From contig JAFAAV010000037.1 of the NCBI GenBank assembly GCA_023426375.1, forward strand, positions 39,583 through 103,582: DNA of 64,000 bases, read 5' to 3'. This DNA comes from Actinomycetes bacterium (lineage in GTDB: Bacteria > Actinomycetota > Actinomycetes > Actinomycetales > Micrococcaceae). Under the pieces are notes generated by a model. That model did no database searches and was not told where the DNA came from. It saw only the letters and a program-made list of their open reading frames with translations. Made by a program: the position numbers and the translations under genes. Below are positions 54,507 through 63,604 of this stretch, one piece after another; positions within the stretch are counted from its first letter, which is position 1, and each line of letters begins with the position of its first letter.

Positions 54507-54561
54507 TCAGGCGTTGACTGGGACGCAGCAGGAACAGTCAACAATCAGAGGGACACAGGCC

Positions 54562-55269
54562 ATGACCAGCGACGACCCGGAACGCATTGCCGCCCAATCC
54601 AAACTCAACCAGCCCGATGCCGCGCCGCCGGTGGTGGACCGGGACGTTTTCGACGCCGCACTGGCGGAGCAAGTGGCCCGCGAGAAGGAAGTGACGCGAC
54701 ACAACGACCGGGTCTCGGCCGAGCGGCGTCGGCTTCCCATGGTGGAGGTCGAAAACTATACGTTCGAAGGACCGGACGGACCCGTGAAGCTGACCGATCT
54801 GTTCGGCGAGCATTACTTGTTGCTCGTGCAGAACGTGATGTTCGATCCGAGTTGGGAGGCGGGCTGCCCCAGTTGCACGTGGGCTGTGGACAATCTGCCG
54901 GCGAACATGGGACGCATGTCGGAGAACGGGATCGCGTTCGCGATGATTTCCCAGGCGCCCATCGGCAAGCTCGAGGCCTGGCGGGAAAAGAACGGCTGGC
55001 CGCACTTGTGGGTTTCATCGTTCGACACCGGCTACCACTACGACTGGGGCTGGACCCGCACGAATGATCAGGGCGAGGAGGGGCAGCTCCCCGGCTATTC
55101 GTACTACCTCCTCAAGGACGGCGTGCCGCACCTGACGTACATGACGACGGCGCGCGGTACAGAAGCCATCCTGCCCACCGCCCACATCATGGACCGCACC
55201 ATCTATGGACGACAGCAGGACTGGGAAGACAGCCCCGAGGGGTGGCCGCAATACCCGACCTATGGCTGA
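54562..55269 (+). CDS. DUF899-family thioredoxin-like protein
   Basis: A 235-aa protein of the DUF899 family: RRRLPMVEVENYTFEG, DLFGEHYLLLVQNVMFDP, the GCPSCTWAVDNL motif with two cysteines spaced CxxC, and W-H-L-W-V-S-S-FDTGYHYDWG. The fold is thioredoxin-like; the reaction is unknown. The ATG at 54562 has AGAGGGA 8 bases upstream; an in-frame TTG earlier is not supported. Confidence 0.85.
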   Translation: MTSDDPERIAAQSKLNQPDAAPPVVDRDVFDAALAEQVAREKEVTRHNDRVSAERRRLPMVEVENYTFEGPDGPVKLTDLFGEHYLLLVQNVMFDPSWEAGCPSCTWAVDNLPANMGRMSENGIAFAMISQAPIGKLEAWREKNGWPHLWVSSFDTGYHYDWGWTRTNDQGEEGQLPGYSYYLLKDGVPHLTYMTTARGTEAILPTAHIMDRTIYGRQQDWEDSPEGWPQYPTYG

Positions 55270-55326
55270 CCCAAGACATATCGGGGGAGGTCTTGAAGAA
55301 GCCGGGTGCAGTAGAAACCCGCGCCT

Positions 55327-55341
55327 TATAGTTGACCCGTG
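55327..55341 (+). promoter_or_regulatory. -10 box for a probably leaderless transcript
   Basis: TATAGT at 55327-55332 ends 6 bases before the GTG at 55339-55341, which places the expected transcription start at or next to the start codon. No ribosome binding site is present. A good -35 at 17 bases is not seen. Confidence 0.5.
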
Positions 55342-56004
55342 GCTCCCCTCCCCCGAGTTCTTCGTTTCCTCATCAGCCCCAATCGCGGCTTGCCCGTTCT
55401 GACTGTCATTGTGGCCCTGCTGCTGTGGCAGTTTCTCAGCGCGAAGGTTGCCCTACTCTGGCTCACCGGAGTGCTGACGGTACTTCTGATCGCGTTCATC
55501 CTGGTGAGCGCCATTCTGCCGCCGCCCAAGCCGTTCCGCGATAGCCGTATCCTCACCAAATTCGTGTTTCAGATTCTGCAAACCGCGTGGAAGGGCCTCA
55601 TGGTGGGTGTCGCCGCGTACCTGGGCGCGCTGGTAAGTATCGAGATTCAGCAGGCCGCTTCCAAGCCGGAAAACACGTTGGACGCTTTCGCCCACAGCAT
55701 TGCGGGAACTCTTCCCCTGGTGCTCACCATCGCCCTGATGGGCGGGTTGTTGACCTTCCTGCTTGCTGCGTCCTTCGAGGTACACCGCACGCCTCGCGAG
55801 GTGAAACGTCAGGCCATGACGGAGGCGCTCAGCAAGGCGCGCTCATTCTTGGGGAGGCGCCGTGAAGGAACCATCACCTCCGACTCGCCCGTGATTCAGT
55901 GGTGGGACGCCGCGACATCCGGGTTCAGCTTGGCGGTGGTGGCATTCCTCACCGCGCCCGTCTACTTGTTCACCACCCTGTATCGGATGGATCTCTTGTC
56001 CTGA
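55339..56004 (+). CDS. Integral membrane protein of unknown function
   Basis: Not recognised. 221 aa with about four to five helices (near residues 17-33, 40-60, 85-100, 125-147 and 198-215) and a basic cytoplasmic loop (HRTPREVKRQAMTEALSKARSFLGRRREG). No catalytic motif is visible. The start GTG appears leaderless, judged from the -10 box directly upstream. Confidence 0.7.
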   Translation: MAPLPRVLRFLISPNRGLPVLTVIVALLLWQFLSAKVALLWLTGVLTVLLIAFILVSAILPPPKPFRDSRILTKFVFQILQTAWKGLMVGVAAYLGALVSIEIQQAASKPENTLDAFAHSIAGTLPLVLTIALMGGLLTFLLAASFEVHRTPREVKRQAMTEALSKARSFLGRRREGTITSDSPVIQWWDAATSGFSLAVVAFLTAPVYLFTTLYRMDLLS

Positions 56005-56126
56005 AAATCGCACTCAGACAATAACGGGTCAATTCCCAGCAACTTGAAAGTTTCCACGGTCACGACCATGCTGATGAGTCGGGTAATGCCGATCGATCCA
56101 TACTCAGTAGCGAATTTTCAGGGAAT

Positions 56127-58013
56127 GTGATGACTCCACCAGAAGACCAGACGACACTGCAATCACCGGATGAGGAGACCGCTGCTTCCGGCACCGAACC
56201 CAAGTCTCGCCGCGAGGCCCGGCAAGAGGGACAGCCCTCCTTGGAGGACATGCACGTCCCCCGCTCTCAGCGCATCGACAACGCGGATAGCGATGAGCAG
56301 ATCACCGAGAAGCTGCGTGCACAGGGTGTCAGGATCGGTAAGGGTGGAATATCACCGGCCGTTTTCTGGCCGGCGCTCCTCATCATCGTTGCCGTAGGTC
56401 TTCTGGGCGTTCTGGCCCCGGATTTCACGGGCGAAGTGTTCGAAGGTACGCAAAGTTGGATCGTAACCAACTTCGGTTGGTACTACATGCTGATTATCGG
56501 CGGCTTCGTCGCGTTCACCTTGATCCTCGGATTCTCCCGATTCGGCAAGATCAAACTTGGCCGTGACACGGATAAACCCGAATTCGGTTTGCTCTCCTGG
56601 TTCTCCATGCTCTTTGCCGCCGGCATGGGCATCGGACTGGTGTTCTACGGCGTGGGCGAACCGCTCATGTACGCCACGGTCAGCCAGAAACCCGGGTTCG
56701 AGAACCTCTCCGAGTCCGAGCTGCAAGGTATGGCCATGGCCCAGACCTTCGTCCACTGGGGTCTGCACCCCTGGTCCGTTTACGCCGTGGTCGGCCTGTC
56801 GATCGCCTACGCGGTGCACCGCCGTGGCCGCCCCGTGTCCATCCGCTGGGCGCTCGAGCCGATTTTCGGCGATCGCGTCAAGGGCTGGATCGGAGACGTT
56901 ATTGACGTCCTGGCCATTTTCGGCACGGTTTTCGGTGTCGCAACGTCGCTCGGTTTGGGTGTTCAGCAGATCTCGACCGGTATGCAGTCCATGGGCATCG
57001 TGGGCGAGGTGGACAACACGCTGTTGGTCATCCTGATCGTCTGCATCACGTTCCTCGCCCTGGTCTCGGTCCTCTCCGGCCTGGGTAAGGGTATTCGCTG
57101 GCTCTCCAACGCCAACCTCTCCCTGGCAGGCATCCTGCTGCTGGCGGTTCTGCTGTTGGGCCCCACCGTGTTCTTGTTCCAGAACTTCGTCCAGTCCCTG
57201 GGTGTTTACCTCGCGAACTTCATGAACATGACGTTCGACTCCGGTGCCTACACCCGCACCGAAGAAGCCACCTCTTGGTACTCCAGCTGGACCCTCTTCT
57301 ACTGGGGCTGGTGGATCGCCTGGTCCCCGTTCGTGGGCGTATTCATTGCCCGTATTTCCCGTGGCCGCACCGTCCGTCAGTTCATTGCCGGTGTGCTTCT
57401 GGTTCCCACCCTGGTGGGCTTCCTGTGGTTCTCGATCATGGGTGGCTCCGGTCTGCACCGCCAGTTCTTCGGTGAGGGCGACCTGGTCCAGGACGGATCC
57501 GTGGGTGCGGAGGCAGCACTGTTCCAGGTGCTGTCCGGTCTCCCGCTGGGCGAGATCTTGTCGGTGGCCGCGATCATCCTGGTCGCGATCTTCTTCATCA
57601 CCTCCTCCGACTCCGGTTCGCTCGTGGTCGACATGTTGGCTTCGGGTGGACACCCCAACCCGCCGGCGTGGTCCCGAACCCTGTGGTCCTTGGTCGAAGG
57701 CCTACTGGCCATTGGTCTCTTGCTGGCTGGTGGTCTGACGGCGCTCCAAGCGGGCTCGTTGATCACAGCCCTACCGTTCAGCGTGATCATGCTGCTCATG
57801 TGTGTTGCGACCCTGCGTGCCCTGTCCAAGGACGTGCGGGAACGCGACGCTCTGGACCGCGAACTTGCCATCCAGCATGTTCGCAAGGGAGTCAGCAACG
57901 ACATCGCCGGCGAGATCACGCACAGTCCCGAATTCGAGGAATACGTGGACAATCGCATTGACTACCGGATCTCCCGTACCAAGGGCATCTTCAGTCAGGA
58001 TCGTGACCGCTGA
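56127..58013 (+). CDS. BCCT-family betaine/choline/carnitine transporter
   Basis: A 628-aa secondary transporter with 12 helices and a ~85-residue charged N-terminal tail plus a charged C-terminal tail, as in osmosensing BetP/OpuD proteins. Signatures are FGLLSWFSMLFAAGMGIGLVFYG, the GWW-x-AWSPFVG signature with upstream WYSSWTLFYWGWWIAW, and FFITSSDSGSLVVDML. It takes up betaine-type osmolytes with Na+ or H+ and complements the ABC importer at 9284-13260. Start is GTG 56127 or ATG 56130 after an AGGGAA box. Confidence 0.92.
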   Translation: MMTPPEDQTTLQSPDEETAASGTEPKSRREARQEGQPSLEDMHVPRSQRIDNADSDEQITEKLRAQGVRIGKGGISPAVFWPALLIIVAVGLLGVLAPDFTGEVFEGTQSWIVTNFGWYYMLIIGGFVAFTLILGFSRFGKIKLGRDTDKPEFGLLSWFSMLFAAGMGIGLVFYGVGEPLMYATVSQKPGFENLSESELQGMAMAQTFVHWGLHPWSVYAVVGLSIAYAVHRRGRPVSIRWALEPIFGDRVKGWIGDVIDVLAIFGTVFGVATSLGLGVQQISTGMQSMGIVGEVDNTLLVILIVCITFLALVSVLSGLGKGIRWLSNANLSLAGILLLAVLLLGPTVFLFQNFVQSLGVYLANFMNMTFDSGAYTRTEEATSWYSSWTLFYWGWWIAWSPFVGVFIARISRGRTVRQFIAGVLLVPTLVGFLWFSIMGGSGLHRQFFGEGDLVQDGSVGAEAALFQVLSGLPLGEILSVAAIILVAIFFITSSDSGSLVVDMLASGGHPNPPAWSRTLWSLVEGLLAIGLLLAGGLTALQAGSLITALPFSVIMLLMCVATLRALSKDVRERDALDRELAIQHVRKGVSNDIAGEITHSPEFEEYVDNRIDYRISRTKGIFSQDRDR

Positions 58014-58058
58014 ATCGAGTAGTGCTGCTCTTTTCCTGAGCTGCGACTGATTCGCAAC

Positions 58059-58107
58059 CTTCAGGTCCCTTTCATCTCACCACTAGTGAGACGAAAGGGA
58101 CCTGAAG
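58059..58107 (+). terminator. Long hairpin terminator after the BCCT gene
   Basis: CTTCAGGTCCCTTTC at 58059-58073 pairs with GAAAGGGACCTGAAG at 58093-58107, and TCTCAC/GTGAGA continue the stem on the inside, about 21 paired bases in all. It lies between convergent genes and could stop both. Confidence 0.85.
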
Positions 58108-58163
58108 TCATTCTGGACGGCTCCGGCACGCATCGGCTGGCGTGCGTTATCGGCCCTCCCGCA

Positions 58164-59567
58164 TCAGCCGCGTGAAACAGTCACCCGACCGGTGTTGCGA
58201 TCCCACGTGGCCACGCGTCCATTGGAGAATTTCTGCTGAACACCGCGCGCCACGGTGTATTCGTTGGTCACCGGGTAGCCCCAGTTCCGTTCGAAGCCGG
58301 CGGCCCGCCAGGCCGCACCGATACCACCGGTCATCTTCACAGTTCGCACGCCAGTTTTTGGAGACCACATCGCACGATTGACGACGCCGCCTCGCCGGTA
58401 ATCCTGATAGGCACCACCCGACGCGGACCGTTCCGCATGCGCGGGGTAACCCCACGCGCGTTCGTAACCGGCGTTCTTGAAGGACGCTCCGATGGCCCCG
58501 CTCCATTTCACGGGAACCGCAGCGGTTCGCGGGCTCCAGTAGTAGGTGTATCCGCGGGTGAACCCTTGGTACACACCACCGAGGAAACCGGTCTTACGTT
58601 CCGCTGAGGTGGGCTGACCGTACTTGGCGGCCCCACCGGAATTCAGGTAACTGGTGCGGATAGCGCCTTTCAGAAGAGAACTGGTCTGAGCCACCGCCGT
58701 GGTACCGCCCACGTTGGGCACGGCTTTGAGGTCTTGGCCGATCAGGGCCGGCTGGTTGTAGCCGTAGTGATCCACCCCTTGCAGGGTGTGCAGGGTTGCC
58801 CGGCCAAAGCCTGCGTTCTTGTAGACCTTCTGACCTTGGGCGGCGGCCGCCTTGGCAGACCATTCCGGTGGGTTGGTATCACCCACCACGTCCTTGGATC
58901 CGGCGTGCCAGGTCAAGGGCATCTTGCGGACGGCTGCGCTGGGAGCTGTCTGCATCCCATTGGCGCCGCCGCCACCGATGATCGTGGCGCCGCCACCGCG
59001 GATCCAGTTCTGCTGGTCGGCAAGTACCTCGTAGGTGATGAACTCGGCTCCACCGGAGTAACCGGCCAGCCACACGCGTGATGTGTCCAAACCGTAGTTC
59101 TTGATCAGCGAGTCCTTGAGAGCACGGAAGTACTGACCGTTCTTGTCGATGTTCTCCCACCAGGTGATGCCGTCGCCGGAGGCATTCTTATCCGGAGAGA
59201 TCGGGACCACCAGGATCATGTTCTTTTTCCGGGCCTGAGCAGCCATGGCTTTCAGCTGGGATCCGCCGGGGTTATGGACCCAGGTTTCTGAGGTTTTCCA
59301 GTAGTCACCGCCAAAGTAGAACACCACGCCAACGGGCTTGGAACGATCGATGCCGTCAGTGTAGATGTGGTAGCTGGACTGCATACCGTGGGCGGAAAAC
59401 GGTTTGAAATACGTTGTGGCCGGTGGTGTGGCTGCGGCCACTTGCACAACGGGTGCCTCCGCAATGTGCGGGGGCGCGGGAGCTGCGATCGCTGCGGGGG
59501 CCAGCGAGACCACAAGTCCCAGAGACAGGGCTGTTGAGGGCAGCACGAAAGAGCGTAAGAAGCGCAT
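58164..59567 (-). CDS. Secreted esterase (alpha/beta hydrolase) with LGFP repeats
   Basis: A 467-aa exported protein. Signal peptide residues 1-28 (AIAA-type end), then an alpha/beta-hydrolase domain of the PHB-depolymerase/LpqC kind with nucleophile elbow AGYSGGAEF and a late histidine in LQGVDHYGYN. From about residue 300 there are three LGFP-type repeats (G-A-I-G-A-x-W/F-x-x-A-G-x-E-R-x-W-G-Y-P spaced about 53 residues), which anchor actinobacterial enzymes to the cell wall. The natural ester is unknown. Confidence 0.85.
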   Translation of the reverse strand: MRFLRSFVLPSTALSLGLVVSLAPAAIAAPAPPHIAEAPVVQVAAATPPATTYFKPFSAHGMQSSYHIYTDGIDRSKPVGVVFYFGGDYWKTSETWVHNPGGSQLKAMAAQARKKNMILVVPISPDKNASGDGITWWENIDKNGQYFRALKDSLIKNYGLDTSRVWLAGYSGGAEFITYEVLADQQNWIRGGGATIIGGGGANGMQTAPSAAVRKMPLTWHAGSKDVVGDTNPPEWSAKAAAAQGQKVYKNAGFGRATLHTLQGVDHYGYNQPALIGQDLKAVPNVGGTTAVAQTSSLLKGAIRTSYLNSGGAAKYGQPTSAERKTGFLGGVYQGFTRGYTYYWSPRTAAVPVKWSGAIGASFKNAGYERAWGYPAHAERSASGGAYQDYRRGGVVNRAMWSPKTGVRTVKMTGGIGAAWRAAGFERNWGYPVTNEYTVARGVQQKFSNGRVATWDRNTGRVTVSRG

Positions 59568-59771
59568 GGGGGATGCTCTCTAACGGAGGGATATGAAGTT
59601 GTAACGGACCACGTGTCCCGGGGGCGGACACACTGGTGGCAAGGCGATTTCAGGGGGTTTCGGCCGAGCCAAGAACAGATTTTGCCAGGCCACGACAGCC
59701 GTTAGAAGAGGCTGATCGAACTTTAATTACTTTTCAGTAGGTAACACTCAGGTAGGGGTCCCAGTCGCTCG

Positions 59772-60599
59772 TTAGTCCCTCAATCGAGTCACAATCTGGG
59801 TCAGCCGCTCCGCTTCCTGTTCGTTGAGGGACACCCCCAGTGCGCGCACGTTCTCCACCACCTGGTCCACATTCAGCGGCTCCTGAACTGTGGGCTCACC
59901 GGGCACGCGAACGGTCATGCCCGTCTCAGTGACCGTCACGTGTCCCTCCGGCGTGTGCTTCATGACCATCAAGTGGTTCAGGAACACGGACTCCGGATCC
60001 GTCGACGTTTTCATGTGCCCCATGCGCACGTCCGCGGCGTGCACGGTGGATTCATCCAGAACATGCTCCATCTCGTCGTCCCGCTGGAAGGCCCATAGCG
60101 GCCAGCCCTCATCCTCGATGCGGCCGATGGAGAACTTGCGATCCCCCTCGTCACGCACGGCACCTTCCGCCAGCGGAATGGGGCCGGTCACGCTGAACCC
60201 GAACCCGGGGTCGCACAGGTAGCGAACGCCGTCGACGTCCACGAGCACCGTCATGTGCGTGCGCGGGCTCTCCAAGGCGCGCACGCGGCCGAGTGCGCGC
60301 CGTACCGTGAACCCCAGCGATTCCAGTGCCGCGGCGAATAACTGGGAGTGCTCGAAGCAATAGCCCCCACGACGCCGCTCCACGAGTTGGGTGCCCACGG
60401 TCGCCGGCTTCACGCCCGGGTGGTTGCCCAGCAAAACCTCCACGTTGCTGAACGGGAACGTGAACACGTGGGCGCGGTGCAGCTTCTCGAGCAGCTCCAG
60501 GCTCGGCGGACCGGGGGTGACGTCAATGGCGCGCAGGTAGCCGGGAATGTCGAACTCGCCGATCTCCCATTCTGTGTTCACTGCGGTGCTTTCCGCCAT
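59772..60599 (-). CDS. nat: Arylamine N-acetyltransferase
   Basis: A 275-aa NAT. The Cys-His-Asp triad is complete: C81 in RRGGYCFEHS, H115 in RTHMTVLV and D130 in YLCDPGFG. It transfers acetyl from acetyl-CoA to arylamines and hydrazines. The ATG at 60599 has GAGGAG 7 bases upstream; the longer open frame adds 11 residues without support. It is divergent from the multicopper oxidase. Confidence 0.92.
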   Translation of the reverse strand: MAESTAVNTEWEIGEFDIPGYLRAIDVTPGPPSLELLEKLHRAHVFTFPFSNVEVLLGNHPGVKPATVGTQLVERRRGGYCFEHSQLFAAALESLGFTVRRALGRVRALESPRTHMTVLVDVDGVRYLCDPGFGFSVTGPIPLAEGAVRDEGDRKFSIGRIEDEGWPLWAFQRDDEMEHVLDESTVHAADVRMGHMKTSTDPESVFLNHLMVMKHTPEGHVTVTETGMTVRVPGEPTVQEPLNVDQVVENVRALGVSLNEQEAERLTQIVTRLRD

Positions 60600-60790
60600 C
60601 ACTATCTCCTCGCTGAACCGTTTCGACTGCACACTCTAAAGCAGCTGACCAGACCCATTTTGTGGCCATATGTGCGCTCACCCTGGCCCTGCTCAGTGTG
60701 TCCCTCAGACCCTAAAATTCATGAAGGCAGCTTGATCCGTTGCCATTTCTGGGGGAGAAACTACAGCACTGATTGGGGAGGGCCTTTCTC

Positions 60791-62995
60791 ATGGAATTGT
60801 CTCGTCGCTTGTTCTTCAAATCCACCGCCGCCGGTGGTTTGGCGCTTTATGTGTATGGCGCCAACGGTATGCCGGAGGCGGTGGGCGCGGAGATTCCGGG
60901 CGGCAGCCTGCCCGCCACGAACATCCGGCAGTTCGTGAACCGGTTGACGGTTCCGCAGATCCTGCCTCGTAAGGGCACTCGTTCCACGCCGTACGGAACA
61001 GCCGATTACTACGAGATGTCGATGAAACAAACGACACAGCAGATGCTTCCCTGGGGAATGCCCAAGACCACAGTGTGGGCCTATGGGCCTACAGGCGGCT
61101 CGGACTCCGCGTTCACCTCTCCGGGGCTGAGCATTTCGGCGCTGCAGAACCGCCCCGTGCAGATCAAGTGGACCAACGAGCTGGTTGACCGCAACGGCCG
61201 TTACTTGCCGCATATGTTCGCCGTGGACCGCTCCCTGCACTGGGCCAACGTGCCGCAGGAGCCCGGCCACGAGGGACTGGTCAGCACGGACATCAAGCCC
61301 ATGCTCGAAGGCCGCCGTTATGTCACCCCGGACAAGTACACGGACCCGGAAACCCAGTACACGGACTACACCGGACCGGTCCCGATCGTGACCCACTTGC
61401 ACGGTGCGCTGGCGGTCAAGGACCACTCCGACGGCTACTCGGAAGCCTGGTACCTGCCGCGAGCCAATAACATTCCCGCTGGCCACGCAAAGTACGGCCG
61501 TTGGTGGGAGTTCCTGAAGGAAAAGCACCGCCGCGAAACCGGCGTGGACTGGGGCGAGGGACACCAAACGGTGACCTACCCCAACACCAACCGCGCCACC
61601 AGCCTGTGGTTCCACGACCACGCGCTGGGCCTCACCCGGCTCACCGTCTACGCGGGTGCCGCGAGCTTCTACCTGATGCGCGGCCTGAAGTACGACGTGC
61701 TGGATTCCCGCACCGGACGCACCGCCCGCGCACCAGCAGGCCCCAGCAACGTGTACGGGCAGAACTCGCCGAACCCCGGCGCGGACCTCGCCCTGGCTAT
61801 TCAGGACCGCTCGTTCAACAGCGACGGCTCCCTGTTCTATCCGTCCTCCAGGTCGTTCTTCGACGGCTACCAGGGGCCCTTCTACCCGGAGGAGCCGGGC
61901 ATCCCGCCCAACTGGGTGCCCGAGTTCTTCGGCAACACCATGGTGGTCAACGGCCAGACGTGGCCGTACCAACGTGTGGAGCGGCGTCGTTATCGCATGC
62001 GCTTCCTGAACGCGTGTGGTTCGCGCACCCTGTACCTGGATTTCCGGGGCATCCCGGGCGTGGAGGTGTGGCAGGTCGCCAACGACGGCGGTTACCTGGA
62101 CGAGAAGGTCAACATCATGCAGCTCGAGGGCTGGCGCCGCGGCCGCGTGATTCTGGCCCCGGCCGAGCGCAACGAGCTGCTCGTGGACTTCACCAACGTG
62201 CGCACCGGTCGTTACACGCTGCGCAACGTGGGGCCCGACGCATTCTTCCCGGGAGGTCGCCCCGCGGAGAACGGTGAGGAACCGCGGGTCAAGCTGTACC
62301 CGTTCGAGGAGCGCGACGTGGTGTTCCCGCCGGCGGACCCGAACACCACCGGCAAGGTCATGGCCTTCGACGTGGTTCCGTACTGGGGTATCGACACGTC
62401 CACGCCGGGTCGTTACCTCAGGATGAAGCCTCAGCCCAAGCTTCCGGCACCCGTGCGCACACGGCGCCTGGCCACGACCATGAGCTTCCACAACGTCAAC
62501 GAGGATCCCGCGCCGTACGCCTCGCACACCATGCTGGGCGTGCTGCACGGTGAACCCGGCGGCAAAATGCACATCCAGGACACCATGTGGAGTGATCCCG
62601 TCACGGAGAACCCGCAGCCCGGCGACGTGGAGGATTGGGAGATCTACAACCTGGTCCAGGACGCCCCGGTACCCCACCCCATCCACATTCACGAGACGGC
62701 TTTCGAGATCCTCGAGCGCCGCATGATTTGGTACAACTGGGACACCGGCGTCATGGAAATGGGACCCGAGACCCCGCTGCTGCCGGGTGAAACCGGTCGC
62801 AAGGACACAGTGTTCGTCTACCCGGGCGAAATGATCCGACTGCGCATGCGGTTCACCACCCCGGGCCAGTACATGTGGCACTGCCACCTGCTGGAGCACG
62901 AGGACAACGAGATGATGCGCCCATTCCGAGTCGGCCCTGAGCAGCCCGGCCAGCCCGAGGATCTGCCGAGTCACGACATGCCCCACGCGCACTAA
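60791..62995 (+). CDS. Tat-exported multicopper oxidase (CotA/bilirubin-oxidase-like)
   Basis: A 734-aa three-domain laccase-type oxidase. The N-terminus SRRLFFK and a following hydrophobic stretch form a Tat signal, suiting export of a folded copper protein. Copper motifs are complete: THLHGA and WFHDHA for the T2/T3 sites, HPIHIH and MWHCHLLEHEDNEMM for T1/T3 with axial Met. Likely oxidises phenols, bilirubin or Cu(I)/Mn(II); the substrate cannot be fixed. GGGGAGGG precedes the ATG. Confidence 0.92.
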   Translation: MELSRRLFFKSTAAGGLALYVYGANGMPEAVGAEIPGGSLPATNIRQFVNRLTVPQILPRKGTRSTPYGTADYYEMSMKQTTQQMLPWGMPKTTVWAYGPTGGSDSAFTSPGLSISALQNRPVQIKWTNELVDRNGRYLPHMFAVDRSLHWANVPQEPGHEGLVSTDIKPMLEGRRYVTPDKYTDPETQYTDYTGPVPIVTHLHGALAVKDHSDGYSEAWYLPRANNIPAGHAKYGRWWEFLKEKHRRETGVDWGEGHQTVTYPNTNRATSLWFHDHALGLTRLTVYAGAASFYLMRGLKYDVLDSRTGRTARAPAGPSNVYGQNSPNPGADLALAIQDRSFNSDGSLFYPSSRSFFDGYQGPFYPEEPGIPPNWVPEFFGNTMVVNGQTWPYQRVERRRYRMRFLNACGSRTLYLDFRGIPGVEVWQVANDGGYLDEKVNIMQLEGWRRGRVILAPAERNELLVDFTNVRTGRYTLRNVGPDAFFPGGRPAENGEEPRVKLYPFEERDVVFPPADPNTTGKVMAFDVVPYWGIDTSTPGRYLRMKPQPKLPAPVRTRRLATTMSFHNVNEDPAPYASHTMLGVLHGEPGGKMHIQDTMWSDPVTENPQPGDVEDWEIYNLVQDAPVPHPIHIHETAFEILERRMIWYNWDTGVMEMGPETPLLPGETGRKDTVFVYPGEMIRLRMRFTTPGQYMWHCHLLEHEDNEMMRPFRVGPEQPGQPEDLPSHDMPHAH

Positions 62996-63094
62996 GCTCG
63001 GCCTTCACGACGACGTCGCCCGGCCACCTCGCGCTCCCTCGCGCGGGTGGGCCGGGCGGTTTAGTTGCCGGTGGTGACCGCGGTTGAGCCCGGG

Positions 63095-63230
63095 TGCACT
63101 CTGATTGACGCTACGACCCACCTTTTTGGGCCACCGTATTCTGATCGACGTTACGACCAAGATCTTCGATCTTTTCGACATTACCGTCGATCAGGTTGCA
63201 GCCCACAGTCGCGGATGGCTTTACCGTGCA
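63095..63230. repeat. Phased TCGA-motif array 3 (three to four units)
   Basis: Centres at 63105 (TTGA), 63145, 63187 and a degenerate 63227, 40, 42 and 40 bp apart. The first two units are in the minus orientation and the last two in the plus orientation. Best unit: TTACCGTCGATCAGGTTGCA at 63181-63200. The last unit runs into the 3' end of the chorismate mutase gene. Confidence 0.75.
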
Positions 63231-63511
63231 GCGTTCTGTTCATAGTCAGTGAACGCTGCCAGAAGTTCCTTCCAGACCCGCTCGGCGACCTCAGGGTCCA
63301 GGCCTGCATCGAGTGCCTGCTCGCGGCGTGCGCGCAGAATTGACTCCACGCGTTCAGGGTCGTGGGCGTCTTGAATGCCCTGGCCGGCTTTCACTTCACC
63401 GGCACGAGTCACGAAGGACTGCCGCTCGGCGAGAAGTGAGATCAGCTGCGCGTCGATGTTGTCGATCGCGGCGCGGACCTGTTCGATGTTGTGAGGCATT
63501 TGAGCGTCCAT
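63221..63511 (-). CDS. Chorismate mutase, AroQ class
   Basis: A 96-aa all-helical AroQ-type protein with the family order of charged residues: VRAAIDNIDAQLISLLAERQSFVTRAGEVK then DPERVESILRARREQA. It converts chorismate to prephenate for Phe/Tyr synthesis. Start ATG 63511 or 63499; neither has a strong ribosome binding site. The gene is cytosolic and monofunctional. Confidence 0.85.
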   Translation of the reverse strand: MDAQMPHNIEQVRAAIDNIDAQLISLLAERQSFVTRAGEVKAGQGIQDAHDPERVESILRARREQALDAGLDPEVAERVWKELLAAFTDYEQNAAR

Positions 63512-63604
63512 AAAGCCACACTAACGGCTCTCCCACGTGCTCGAACAGGACTATTTCACTCGGACTTGGCTCCAGATAGCAGGGGAACCGTTACGCTCCT
63601 TTGC

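Noticed and set aside
60761..62992. A long open frame (over 700 codons) antisense to the multicopper oxidase, and similar ones opposite narG, gcl, narH and the glutamate dehydrogenase
   Set aside because: They mirror codon positions of well-supported genes in high-GC DNA, have no recognisable domains and no ribosome binding sites.
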